Source: Candidatus Gastranaerophilales bacterium
GTDB taxonomy: Bacteria > Cyanobacteriota > Vampirovibrionia > Gastranaerophilales > Gastranaerophilaceae
DNA: 64,000 bases
NCBI GenBank assembly: GCA_944325105.1
Contig: CALUYW010000008.1
Span: 18,724 to 82,723, forward strand
Direction of reading: 5' to 3'
Shown here: positions 45,246-53,677 of the stretch, piece by piece
Numbering within the stretch: the stretch's first letter is position 1
Layout of the letters: every line of letters begins with the position of its first letter
Translations under genes and position numbers: made by a program
The notes under the pieces: generated by a model
What the model was told of the DNA's origin: nothing
Seen by the model: the letters and a program-made list of their open reading frames with translations, nothing else
The model's database searches: none

Positions 45246-45434
45246 ATGGCAAGGATATTGGTTTCTATGCCTGATGATTTTCTAAAATCCGTTGATAAGC
45301 TCGCGGACAATGAGAGAAGAACTCGCTCGGAGCTTGTAAGGGAGGCGCTTCGTGCTTATATTAGAAAAACTAACAGTCTTAACTCTAAAAAAGCTGCAAG
45401 CAATGCGGAAGTGCTTGATAAACTCCTTGATTAA
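45246..45434 (+). CDS. Ribbon-helix-helix (CopG-type) DNA-binding protein
   Basis: A 62-residue protein: the strand MARILVSMPDDFLKSVDKLA followed by helices with RRTRSELVREALRAYIRK gives a full ribbon-helix-helix fold. A short tail follows. GGAGGAAATAA precedes the ATG. Such proteins are autoregulators or antitoxins; no toxin ORF follows on the same strand, and the next gene is convergent. It is divergent from hydF, whose promoter it might control. Confidence 0.88.
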   Translation: MARILVSMPDDFLKSVDKLADNERRTRSELVREALRAYIRKTNSLNSKKAASNAEVLDKLLD

Positions 45435-46417
45435 AGAGTTTTGATTTTTTCGGCTATTGTTATTATTTCTTGCGTAAGCTCTTCTTTTTTGGGTGCAAAA
45501 AGTTTAATGTAGTCTTTTATAGTCTTTGCGAAGTCGGCTTTTTTAAAGTCGCCAAACCCTTTTTGTTTAAAAATTTCGTAAAGCTCTTTTGCGGTCTTTG
45601 CGTCTTTGTGAAAATCTTCCTCAAGACATCTGTAGCAGCTGTTGTATTTGTAATTTAGTGCGTCTGTTATGAGTTTTTTTGGCAAAATATCCTCAAACTC
45701 ACCGTTTTTTATTGTATAAATCCTGTCAAAGCTTCTTAGTTTTGGTAAAATAAGCTCTTTTGTTTCGTTGGCATCGGAGTCTAAGAGTATAAAAATTGGG
45801 ATTTTAAAATTCTCTACCATGGAGTAATACTTCCTTGCCACTTGGTTTTTGCCTCCTGCGCCGAGCACAAAGACTCCCTCTTTTTTAAAATCATATCCGC
45901 AGATTTTTGCAAGTTCACCAAGTAGTATCTCCTCTGTTGCCCCCTCACATAAAAGAATTTTTTCTGTCGGGAATAAAAGAGAGTTGTTGTATCTTAGAGT
46001 TATGGGATTTTCTCTGGTATCATTGTATTTGACAAGTTGTTTTAAGTTGGGTTTTAAATCTTTGTCATCTTTTATTATTTCAAGTGCGCCTTTAAAGTTA
46101 AGTTTTGAATCAAGGTATTTTTGAGAAAGCGGATTTTCTACAAACAGGCGCTCTTCTTCATGTTTTATATATTCATTTATAAAGTAGTCGTTTTTGCATT
46201 TTTTATCTGCAGTTTTGTTAAAAATTTCTGTTGCAATTTCTATCTTCTCCTCAATGCTAAGATGAGAAAAATCAAGCTCATGAGGGTTTTCTTTTATTAA
46301 AAATTTATTTAAAATATCATCAAACACCCGCTCGTATCTTTCAAAAGCCGGTTTTAGCCGAAAAAGGCGGTCTAGAATAACTTTTATGTATGAATCTGGT
46401 ATATCTTTAAATTTCAT
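45431..46417 (-). CDS. TOPRIM (OLD-type) domain protein without ATPase domain
   Basis: A protein of about 328 residues. The C-terminal part has the TOPRIM signature ILLCEGATEEILLGELAKIC (Glu) followed by GAGGKNQVARKY and IFILLDSDANETKE (DxD), closest in style to OLD-family nucleases. The N-terminal 150 residues are helical and unrelated to the AAA/ABC-type ATPase that OLD proteins carry. A nuclease or phage-defence role is possible but unproven. The ATG at 46417 is used; an in-frame TTG at 46438 is an alternative, and neither has a good ribosome binding site. Its stop overlaps that of the CopG gene by 4 bp. Confidence 0.7.
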   Translation of the reverse strand: MKFKDIPDSYIKVILDRLFRLKPAFERYERVFDDILNKFLIKENPHELDFSHLSIEEKIEIATEIFNKTADKKCKNDYFINEYIKHEEERLFVENPLSQKYLDSKLNFKGALEIIKDDKDLKPNLKQLVKYNDTRENPITLRYNNSLLFPTEKILLCEGATEEILLGELAKICGYDFKKEGVFVLGAGGKNQVARKYYSMVENFKIPIFILLDSDANETKELILPKLRSFDRIYTIKNGEFEDILPKKLITDALNYKYNSCYRCLEEDFHKDAKTAKELYEIFKQKGFGDFKKADFAKTIKDYIKLFAPKKEELTQEIITIAEKIKTL

Positions 46418-46517
46418 AAAATTGTAAACTTTTTTCAACCTTACTTTATAAAAAAATACTTAAAAAAGCAATTTTTATCTCTGTTTTGGTTTAAAATAAG
46501 TATGGGAAGAATGGTGC

Positions 46518-47951
46518 ATGGTACAGCAGTTTAGTTCGGCAAATTTTTATAAAGATATTAAGTCTAACAATCCTGTTGAGAGACTTAAGAATGCTGTGAA
46601 AAAAAATAATAAGACTGTAAGTAATCCCATAAATGAACCTGTTTACGGTGAGCACAGTTTAATACCTTATAATCTTGCAAATGTTGTACCTATGAGAACA
46701 CAATTGGACAGTGCGCATGAAAAACAAATGTATACAGAGATTTTAGCTGCACTTAGCGGGTCAAATTTTTCTGTTTCTTCTCAGGATAATGTACAAGTGT
46801 CAAAAAAACTTGATACATTGCTTAAAAGCGGTAAACTTTTGAGTGCCTCGTCAAACGATAATTCAACAACTCTTAAGAATTTGTATGATATCTTAAAAAC
46901 TCCAAGGTGCTTGGGTTTTGATAATGTAAAAATTTTGGCTCAGACTGTTGATGCGCTTTATAATCCCACTATTATTACTCAGAATTTTGGCGACATTCCA
47001 AATGAAGTAAAAGGTGCTATTTTAAGTAGCGATGGTGTGGTTGCAGATGTTAAAGCAAATCCCTCTCTTATGGATGTAGAGGGCTCCGGTACTTGTGTTG
47101 CGGCAAGTGTTGAATTTCATATGGCAAATAAGCACCCTGCTGAATTTGCTCGTTGGATATCAGGTTTAACTTCTCAAAATCAAGAAGTTGAACAAAAAGT
47201 AAGGCTGGATGCGTTGTCTCAAAATGTGCTTGATGCCGTTAGTTTTTTAAATATTTTTGAAACAAAGCAAAAAAACTTTAACTTTGAATATACTACGCTT
47301 TCTCTAAAACCTGACAGTGGTGCGTACATTAGAGCGCAAGTGCAAAACGACTACTGGGACAAGGGCGAAAGAACCATTCTTGATGTTCTTATGCAATCCA
47401 CTCTTATGCAGTTGGGCTCTCAAGAAAGCTATGACTCTCTAAGTGATATTCGAGGAGGTAAGTTCTCTTCAAATCCGCAAGGGCTTGTAGAAACGGAAAA
47501 AACCTTTATAGAATCAATTGTAGAGAATAATGAAAAACTTTCGATAAGGTATCAAAAAGTTGACGATAACCAAAATCTTGTAGGTTGGGAGTGTGATTTT
47601 AATAAAATTCAAAAACATATAATTGACACTCTAAATATTGGTGAAGATGTAATTATCGGTTATGTTTTAACTAATGAAACAAGCGGTAAAACAAAAGAAG
47701 CGGGTTATCAAAATACACCGGATAACGCTCCAAATAAAATCATAAACGGACATGAAATAACAATAGTAGGGTATAAAACAAATAACAAAGGTAATGTTAC
47801 ATTTATCTGTAATGATACGGATGATGATGAGCAAAAGCTCGTTGAATATTCAGCCGACTTTTTAATTCCAAAAATTCATCATGCGGCTTATCCTGTTTCA
47901 ATTGTTGAAGATGACTTAAAACTTATTGAAGCGCAACAAAGCGCTGCTTGA
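46518..47951 (+). CDS. Hypothetical protein with papain-like cysteine protease signature
   Basis: A 477-residue protein with no signal peptide. Around residue 191-205 GTCVAASVEFHMANKHP has the Cys at a helix N-terminus, as in papain-like enzymes; near 411-420 GHEITIVGYKT matches the His strand, and ICNDTDDD near 429 could supply the Asn/Asp. Spacing and order (Cys, then His, then Asn/Asp) fit C1/C39/C58-like folds. The N-terminal 100 residues are polar and may be a targeting region. It could be a protease, transglutaminase-type enzyme or an exported effector. GGGAAGA lies near the start. tRNA-Cys is convergent just after the stop. Confidence 0.6.
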   Translation: MVQQFSSANFYKDIKSNNPVERLKNAVKKNNKTVSNPINEPVYGEHSLIPYNLANVVPMRTQLDSAHEKQMYTEILAALSGSNFSVSSQDNVQVSKKLDTLLKSGKLLSASSNDNSTTLKNLYDILKTPRCLGFDNVKILAQTVDALYNPTIITQNFGDIPNEVKGAILSSDGVVADVKANPSLMDVEGSGTCVAASVEFHMANKHPAEFARWISGLTSQNQEVEQKVRLDALSQNVLDAVSFLNIFETKQKNFNFEYTTLSLKPDSGAYIRAQVQNDYWDKGERTILDVLMQSTLMQLGSQESYDSLSDIRGGKFSSNPQGLVETEKTFIESIVENNEKLSIRYQKVDDNQNLVGWECDFNKIQKHIIDTLNIGEDVIIGYVLTNETSGKTKEAGYQNTPDNAPNKIINGHEITIVGYKTNNKGNVTFICNDTDDDEQKLVEYSADFLIPKIHHAAYPVSIVEDDLKLIEAQQSAA

Positions 47952-47965
47952 TTTTAATTTTAAAA

Positions 47966-48036
47966 AGGCGGCACCCAGATTCGAACTGGGGGTAAAAGCT
48001 TTGCAGGCTTCTGCCTTACCACTTGGCCATGCCGCC
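47966..48036 (-). tRNA. tRNA-Cys (anticodon GCA)
   Basis: On the minus strand GGCGGCA and TGCCGCC form the 7-bp acceptor stem. The D arm GCC/GGC, the anticodon arm with loop CTGCAAA (anticodon GCA) and the T arm CCCAG-TTCGAAT-CTGGG are all present. The discriminator base is T (U73), the identity base for Cys tRNA. CCA is not encoded. The gene lies 14 bp beyond the papain-like gene in convergent orientation. Confidence 0.95.
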
Positions 48037-48051
48037 ACGAAAAAACTTTTA

Positions 48052-48089
48052 ACTTGTCTTATGTTAATAAAGACAAGTTTTGATGTCAA
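48052..48089 (-). promoter_or_regulatory. Promoter of tRNA-Cys with embedded palindrome
   Basis: On the minus strand TTGACA (48084-48089) is followed after 17 bp by TAACAT (48061-48066). A perfect 9-bp inverted repeat ACTTGTCTT..AAGACAAGT (48052-48060 and 48070-48078) spans the -10 box and start region, an unusual feature for a tRNA promoter. Confidence 0.45.
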
Positions 48090-48184
48090 GGTTAATTTGT
48101 TAAAAACTATTAAAATATCGGTTGAAATTAAATATTTAGCCAATATAATAATATCACATAAGGTAGACTACAATGAGGTAAATT

Positions 48185-48388
48185 ATGAAAAAAGACATAC
48201 ATCCCGATTACAAAAAAACAACTATAAAGTGTGTTTGCGGTAATGAAATTGAAACAGGTTCGGTTCAAGATGATATCACAGTTGAAATCTGCAATGCTTG
48301 CCATCCTTTCTTTACCGGTAACCAAAAAATCCTAGACTCTGAAGGTAGGGTTGAAAGATTTAAAAAACGCTACGAAAAGAAAAACTAG
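48185..48388 (+). CDS. rpmE: 50S ribosomal protein L31
   Basis: A 67-residue protein of the zinc-binding type: KCVCGN and [10 protein letters not shown] supply the four Cys ligands. It begins [16 protein letters not shown], typical of L31. The C+ form is usually replaced by a zinc-free paralogue under zinc limitation. AGG lies 8 nt before the ATG. An imperfect GC-rich hairpin follows the stop. Confidence 0.95.
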   Translation: MKKDIHPDYKKTTIKCVCGNEIETGSVQDDITVEICNACHPFFTGNQKILDSEGRVERFKKRYEKKN

Positions 48389-48394
48389 CTTTTT

Positions 48395-48417
48395 AGGGCG
48401 GGCAAAATGCCTGCCCT
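48395..48417 (+). terminator. Hairpin after rpmE
   Basis: AGGGCGGGCA pairs with TGCCTGCCCT with one G-T pair. There is no T run, so it is a weak terminator. Confidence 0.4.
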
Positions 48418-48451
48418 ATTAGTAAAGATTGAGTGTATTTGAGGGGGGTAA

Positions 48452-49138
48452 ATGCCTGATACTAAAATGAGCGTAAAGCTGATATCAAAACCGCAAAATA
48501 TATTAAAAACGGTTTATACCGCATGCAGAACTTGCTATAGTGCGCTTTCGCCTGAAGAGATAAATGCTGCGGCTGATGATGAAGAAAAAATGCTGAAACT
48601 CATTGAAAGAGTTATTTCATCGGGTCATTATTCTACAATTGAGCACATACAACTCTCCTTTGCAATTTCAAATGTTTCTCGTGCCTGTACACACCAGCTT
48701 GTAAGGCACAGACATATGTCATTTTCTCAAAAATCTCAGCGTTATGTTAAAGAAAAAGGTGAATTTGACTACATTATTCCATCTCAAATTGCAGCTAATG
48801 CCGAGCTAAAAGAAAAATTTGAAAAGCACATGCAAGAAGTTGCGCAGCTCTATCAAGAGTTTGTGGAGACAGGTATAAAAGCGGAGGACGCCAGAGCGAT
48901 ATTACCTAATGCGACTGCAAGCTCTATGGTTGCAAGTTTAAATTTAAGAGAGTTAATTCACCTTGCAAATTTAAGACTGTGCACTCGCGCTCAGCTTGAA
49001 ATACGTACACTCATTAAAAAAATGTGTGATGAAGTTATCAAAGAAGAACCATGGCTTAAATCTCACCTTGTTCCAAAGTGCGAACGCCTGGGTTATTGTG
49101 ATGAAGACAAATCTTGCGGAAGGATGCCTCAGCGATGA
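48452..49138 (+). CDS. thyX: Flavin-dependent thymidylate synthase
   Basis: ThyX makes dTMP from dUMP with methylene-THF and FAD, replacing ThyA. The diagnostic RHRx7S motif appears in [14 protein letters not shown] near residue 82, with [15 protein letters not shown] upstream and [12 protein letters not shown] near 170. Length (228) is normal. GAGGGGGG precedes the ATG. The prfA start overlaps its stop (ATGA), so the two genes are coupled. Confidence 0.96.
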   Translation: MPDTKMSVKLISKPQNILKTVYTACRTCYSALSPEEINAAADDEEKMLKLIERVISSGHYSTIEHIQLSFAISNVSRACTHQLVRHRHMSFSQKSQRYVKEKGEFDYIIPSQIAANAELKEKFEKHMQEVAQLYQEFVETGIKAEDARAILPNATASSMVASLNLRELIHLANLRLCTRAQLEIRTLIKKMCDEVIKEEPWLKSHLVPKCERLGYCDEDKSCGRMPQR

Positions 49139-50217
49139 AAGACATGCTTGATAAAATTAAAAAAATAGAAGAAAAATATAAAGAACTCGGTGTGACACTA
49201 TCTGACCCCGATGTTATTGCAGACTATAATAAATTCCGTGACCTCTCAAAACAAAGAAAGGCAATGGAAGAAACTGTTGAAACATATAATGCCTATAAAG
49301 AAGCGCAAGAGGCAATTGATGAAGCTCGTGAAATGCTTCATGGTGAAAAAGACCAGACCATGAGAGATTATTTGAACAATGAAATTTCATCAAATGAAGA
49401 AAAAATTGCCCAATACGAAGAAAAAATGAAAGTTCTGCTTCTTCCAAAAGACCCCATGGATGACAAGGATATCATGCTTGAAATCAGAGGCGGCGCAGGC
49501 GGCGACGAGGCAAATATTTTTGCAGGCGACCTTATGAGAATGTATATGAAATATGCTTCTTCAAAAGGCTGGCAGACAAAAATATTATCTATCAACGAAT
49601 GTGAAGCAGGTGGGGTTTCAGAAGTTGTTATATCGATAAAGGGCGGGGAAAATATATATTCTCAGCTTAAATATGAATCAGGTGTGCACAGGGTGCAAAG
49701 AGTTCCTCAGACAGAGTCACAAGGTAGGGTACACACATCAACCGCGACAGTTGCCGTTATGCCTGAAGTTGATGACGTTGAGGTAGAGCTAAATCCTTCT
49801 GACTTAGAAATTTCTACTGCTCGTTCAGGTGGTGCAGGTGGTCAGAACGTAAATAAGGTTGAAACTGCGGTTCGCGTTGTGCATAAACCGACAGGATTAA
49901 TGGTATTTTGTACGGAAGAGCGTTCTCAGTTGCAAAACAAGGAGCGTGCGCTGCAAATTATCAAGGCAAAATTATATGATATGGAAGTACAAAAACAGAT
50001 GCAGGAAGTAACCGACCTGCGTCGCTCACAAGTGGGAACGGGGGACAGGTCAGAGCGTATTCGTACATATAACTTCCCTCAAGGGCGCTTAACCGACCAT
50101 AGAATAGGGCAAAACTTAAATGTCTGGACGGTAATTGAGGGTGAACTTGATGAGCTTATAAATCTTTTAATTCAATACGACCAAAAGCTCAAGCTTGAAA
50201 AACTTGCCGAGTCGTAG
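49135..50217 (+). CDS. prfA: Peptide chain release factor 1
   Basis: RF1 ends translation at UAA and UAG. The 360-residue protein has the catalytic GGQ in [16 protein letters not shown] near residue 235 and the stop-codon-reading region near [15 protein letters not shown], with the usual N-terminal helical domain. The start is placed at 49135 where ATGA overlaps the thyX stop; an in-frame upstream ATG at 49114 would lie inside thyX. No prmC is adjacent. Confidence 0.96.
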   Translation: MKDMLDKIKKIEEKYKELGVTLSDPDVIADYNKFRDLSKQRKAMEETVETYNAYKEAQEAIDEAREMLHGEKDQTMRDYLNNEISSNEEKIAQYEEKMKVLLLPKDPMDDKDIMLEIRGGAGGDEANIFAGDLMRMYMKYASSKGWQTKILSINECEAGGVSEVVISIKGGENIYSQLKYESGVHRVQRVPQTESQGRVHTSTATVAVMPEVDDVEVELNPSDLEISTARSGGAGGQNVNKVETAVRVVHKPTGLMVFCTEERSQLQNKERALQIIKAKLYDMEVQKQMQEVTDLRRSQVGTGDRSERIRTYNFPQGRLTDHRIGQNLNVWTVIEGELDELINLLIQYDQKLKLEKLAES

Positions 50218-50278
50218 TTTCTTTAATTATCGGTACGGTTTTTTTATCTGTTTCACAGTAAAATTTAATAATTTTAGA

Positions 50279-50314
50279 GTCGCTTTTTGATTTCAAAAAA
50301 GCGGCTTTTTTGCC
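50279..50314 (+). terminator. Intrinsic terminator of thyX-prfA
   Basis: GTCGCTTTTT pairs with AAAAAAGCGGC around GATTTC and is followed by six T residues, about 65 bp after the prfA stop. Confidence 0.8.
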
Positions 50315-50393
50315 TTGTTTGTACATATTTACCTCTCAGTATCTTTTTAGCTTTTATTTTTATTTTTTACATTAACCTTTTGTCTTGATATGG

Positions 50394-50399
50394 TATAAT
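50394..50399 (+). promoter_or_regulatory. Extended -10 box of slt gene, leaderless arrangement
   Basis: TGGTATAAT ends 9 nt before the ATG at 50409 and no Shine-Dalgarno lies between. Confidence 0.5.
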
Positions 50400-50408
50400 C
50401 TTGTTAAT

Positions 50409-52367
50409 ATGAAAGATTGGAAAGTAATAGTTTTTGCGGTTTTTGTTTTTATTCTTGCGGTTTTTTTAATGTTCTTTTTTGCGACGAAAAATGCATCAAA
50501 AAGGGCAATTGAGCTTTATAAACAAGGGGTTGAGTTTTACACAGATAGGGACTATCAAAACGCATATTACAATTTTTCTAAAATTTCTTTTTTTTCTGGG
50601 TTGTACCAAATTTCTCTATTAAAACAAGGACAGTGTGCTTTAAATATTGGTGATAAAAAAACTGCTTATTTAAAATTCAAACACTTGGGCTCTTTTTCAA
50701 AAGACCCTCATATCGCTCCTTTTGCACTTTATCATGCTGCATTAATTAATATGGAACATAAAAAATACTCCTATGCTTACAGAAAACTGAAAAAAATATA
50801 CAAAAATTATCCTGATAGTGATTATAAGAAGGCTGCTTGTTATTTGTTGGGTGTTTTATACAAAGACAAAAATCCTCATACTGCAAAAAAGTATTTTGTA
50901 GAATATCTTGAATATGCCCCTTCGGGTCGCTGGGCAAAAGATGCACTTAGGGAGTGTGAAGCACTAAAATTGGTAATGAGTTCAAAGGAGAAATTGATAC
51001 TTGCAAAAGCCTGTTTTTCGGCGACTGATTATGCAAGAGCTTTGCTTTACGCAAAGGAGATAAACTCTCCTGAGGCAATTTTGCTTTGTGCAAAAATTTA
51101 TGAAGCTCTGGGAGAGCGAAAAAGTGCTTATTCCTCGTACTTAAAGATGCTAACCGTATGTGATGAAACAATTAAGCCGGATGAAATTTCTCAAGTGGTT
51201 GATAAGGTAATTTCATTTTTTGGCGGGCCAAAAAGTGATGTATGTTTGTCCTTGCTTAAGCAGACCAAGAATACTGCCTCTTACCCTGCAGTATTGTTTG
51301 AATACGCAAAATATATTCCAAAAATCAGTGCCGTTAAATGTTGGGAGATAATTTTTAACAAATATCCAAACTCTCACTGGGCAGCTCAATCACTCTGGAA
51401 TGTTTTTTTATACAACTATGAGCTTGGTTATATTAAAAAATCAAAAGAGTTGTCCGAGCTTTATTTAGAAAGATATAGCAATAAAAAAACAACTGCTGCG
51501 ATGAAGTTTTGGCATGCAAAAATTCTTCTGAAAGAAAGAAAAATATCTCAGGCCAAGTCAGAGTTTAGAGAACTTATAAAAACCGAGCCTGACAGTTATT
51601 ATGCCTATGTTGCATATAATATTTTACGTGGAATAGATACTCCTTTTAACACTTCAATAAAAAGCGATGTAAAAACAAATGTGAAATTTAATAAGAATGA
51701 TTTAAAACAAATTTTTAGTAACGAAAAAACTCTTGTTTTACTTGCATTACTAAATGATACCGAGGCTATTGGTGACCTCAGGGTTCATGATGACTTTATA
51801 GATAGCTATATTGCATATATACAGGGAAATATTCCATATAGTATTTATTATGCACAAAAGGGTTTTGAAAAATTTGAGCAAAAACCGCCGCATAACGACG
51901 CTCGTTATAAACTTTTATATCCTATCAGATATGCTAACAAGATAAACAATTATGCTTCGTCAGACTTGCAAAACCCTTATCTTATGTTGGCGCTAATGCG
52001 TGAAGAAAGTCGTTTTAATCCAAAGGCTTTAAGTCCTGTCGGTGCATCAGGTTTAATGCAACTTATGCCACAAACCGCTTCTTCTCTTGGGTATGGAGTA
52101 TTGGATTCTACTGCTTTATATAACGAAGATTTAAACATAAAACTTGGTATAAAGTATTTTTCACATTTAAAAAACATGTTTGAACAAAATGAAATGCTTG
52201 CGGTTTTATCTTACAATGGTGGGCCAAATAATGTTAAAGCTTGGATGAATAATCTGGATAAAATGTCATTCGATGAGTTTGTAGAAGATATTCCCTATAG
52301 TGAAACGCAAAATTATATAAAAAAAGTGTTTGGAAGTTATTGGAATTACATCAGAATATATAACTAA
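50409..52367 (+). CDS. Soluble-lytic-transglycosylase-type murein hydrolase with TPR-like repeats
   Basis: The 652-residue protein begins with an uncleaved-type membrane anchor (WKVIVFAVFVFILAVFLMFF), then a long superhelix of TPR-like helical pairs (about 35-500), and ends in an SLT/lysozyme-like domain (about 522-645): LALMREESRFNPKALS with the catalytic Glu near 530, GASGLMQLMPQTAS and LAVLSYNGGPNN. It cleaves peptidoglycan to 1,6-anhydro products, as E. coli Slt70 does, facing the periplasm. I took the ATG at 50409, after the TGGTATAAT box, over an in-frame upstream codon at 50385 that overlaps the promoter. Confidence 0.92.
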   Translation: MKDWKVIVFAVFVFILAVFLMFFFATKNASKRAIELYKQGVEFYTDRDYQNAYYNFSKISFFSGLYQISLLKQGQCALNIGDKKTAYLKFKHLGSFSKDPHIAPFALYHAALINMEHKKYSYAYRKLKKIYKNYPDSDYKKAACYLLGVLYKDKNPHTAKKYFVEYLEYAPSGRWAKDALRECEALKLVMSSKEKLILAKACFSATDYARALLYAKEINSPEAILLCAKIYEALGERKSAYSSYLKMLTVCDETIKPDEISQVVDKVISFFGGPKSDVCLSLLKQTKNTASYPAVLFEYAKYIPKISAVKCWEIIFNKYPNSHWAAQSLWNVFLYNYELGYIKKSKELSELYLERYSNKKTTAAMKFWHAKILLKERKISQAKSEFRELIKTEPDSYYAYVAYNILRGIDTPFNTSIKSDVKTNVKFNKNDLKQIFSNEKTLVLLALLNDTEAIGDLRVHDDFIDSYIAYIQGNIPYSIYYAQKGFEKFEQKPPHNDARYKLLYPIRYANKINNYASSDLQNPYLMLALMREESRFNPKALSPVGASGLMQLMPQTASSLGYGVLDSTALYNEDLNIKLGIKYFSHLKNMFEQNEMLAVLSYNGGPNNVKAWMNNLDKMSFDEFVEDIPYSETQNYIKKVFGSYWNYIRIYN

Positions 52368-52391
52368 AAAGCCGCCTTTTAAAGCGGCTTT
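52368..52391. terminator. Terminator between slt and HEAT-repeat gene
   Basis: AAAGCCGC and GCGGCTTT pair directly after the slt stop. It probably serves both convergent genes; T runs are short. Confidence 0.55.
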
Positions 52392-52419
52392 AATGTTTTT
52401 TGTGCTTATTTGCCTGACT

Positions 52420-53274
52420 CTAGAAAAGTGCAGGTTTTTTAACAGGTGCAGCACCGGGGATTGATTCCCAGTTAGCAGCCATAATCTTCTTGAATGATTT
52501 AAGGGCTGTGTCTTCAAGTTCACCCAATTCTTCAGCTTGCATAATTAATTCACGAAGAGGAAGAAGTGCTCTTTGGTCTCTTAGTACACCCAGAGCAGCT
52601 GCTGCGCCTGCGCGAACCAAGTCGTTTTCTTGAGTATTTTTCATAACTTCAATAAGAGCAGGTACTGCCTTTGTGTCGTTAAGCTTACCAAGTGAAGTTA
52701 CTGCATAGATTCTAACATTAACCCATTCATCTTTAAGCATTTTGATGATTTTTTCAACCGCTTTTTTGTTGCCGATTTCGCCTAATGCCCTTGTTGCATC
52801 ACATCTTACATTCACTTTTTCGTGGTCTAATGATTCAATTAAGGCATCTGTTGCAACATCGCCGATTTCAATTAAAGCGTCAGTTGCGGTAATACATACT
52901 TGCGGGTTTTCGTCATTAAGTGCTTCAACAAGCGGTTCAACAACGATTTTGCCGCCAAGACGGCCTAATGCTCTGGCTGCACGAACGCGAACGTCGACGT
53001 TTCGGTCTTCTCTTAATGATTCAATAAGAGGAACTGTGGCAGCCGTGTCGCCTAATTCACCCAAGGCTCTTGCTGCATATAAACGCACTGAACCGTTTTT
53101 GTCATTTTTAAGTACATCAATAAGCGGCTCAACTGCATTAAAATCGCCCATCTCGCCAAGGACTCTCGCAGCATTATAGCGAACTTTTTCGGAGTTGCTG
53201 GCTTTCAGGTCTTTAATCAACTCTTCAAAAGACTTTTTTGCCTGTTTTTTTCTATTGTTCACACTAATTGTCAT
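52420..53274 (-). CDS. HEAT-repeat protein, PBS-lyase type
   Basis: A 284-residue protein made of about seven to eight HEAT-like repeats of some 31 residues, each with A-[AR]-ALGxxGD/N (for example AARVLGEMGDFNAVEPLIDVL, AARALGELGDTAATVPLIES). It forms a right-handed superhelix for protein binding. This is the family of cyanobacterial phycobilin lyase subunits, but no phycobiliprotein is present, so a scaffolding or adaptor role is more likely. GGAGGAA lies 5 nt before the ATG at 53274, which I prefer to the ATG at 53286. A long non-coding region lies upstream. Confidence 0.9.
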   Translation of the reverse strand: MTISVNNRKKQAKKSFEELIKDLKASNSEKVRYNAARVLGEMGDFNAVEPLIDVLKNDKNGSVRLYAARALGELGDTAATVPLIESLREDRNVDVRVRAARALGRLGGKIVVEPLVEALNDENPQVCITATDALIEIGDVATDALIESLDHEKVNVRCDATRALGEIGNKKAVEKIIKMLKDEWVNVRIYAVTSLGKLNDTKAVPALIEVMKNTQENDLVRAGAAAALGVLRDQRALLPLRELIMQAEELGELEDTALKSFKKIMAANWESIPGAAPVKKPALF

Positions 53275-53677
53275 TGCTTCCTCCAATAGACATTCTCTTC
53301 ACACAAGATTTTTACTAACCTTAATTAATTAAAAACTTTTTACAAGAGAATATTTACCTTTTTGCTACTACCTTTAACCTATATTTTACATTTTTTAACA
53401 TTAAATGATAATTTTTAATGGTAAAAAGAACACTTTATGTTAACAATATAACATTTTTTTTCGACTTTGTCTTAGTTTATTTATATTAGTTAACAATTTT
53501 ATTAATATGTTTTTGTAAAGATAAGTAATAAAATGAATTTAAAAGATTTTTTTTCTTTACAAAAGTTTACACGATTTATTAGCACATGTTTTTATTTTGG
53601 TGTATTGTATACATGCTGGAAATTGGGTGTGCATTTAAATTGAATATAAGTTGTTAGGTTACATAAAGGAGAAAATT
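53275..53677. other. Long AT-rich intergenic region with divergent promoters
   Basis: About 400 bases without a convincing ORF. It holds repeated TTAACA/TGTTAAC-like motifs (53389-53400, 53438-53447, 53490-53499) and long T runs. Promoters of the HEAT gene (leftward) and malQ (rightward) must lie here. No terminator or structured RNA was recognised. Confidence 0.5.

Noticed and set aside
47926..48243. Plus-strand ORF across tRNA-Cys
   Set aside because: It reads through the tRNA gene, and L31 explains the downstream part.
53275..53677. Hidden gene or structured RNA in the long intergenic region
   Set aside because: Only AT-rich runs and scattered TTAACA-like words are visible; no stable hairpin or ORF with start signals.
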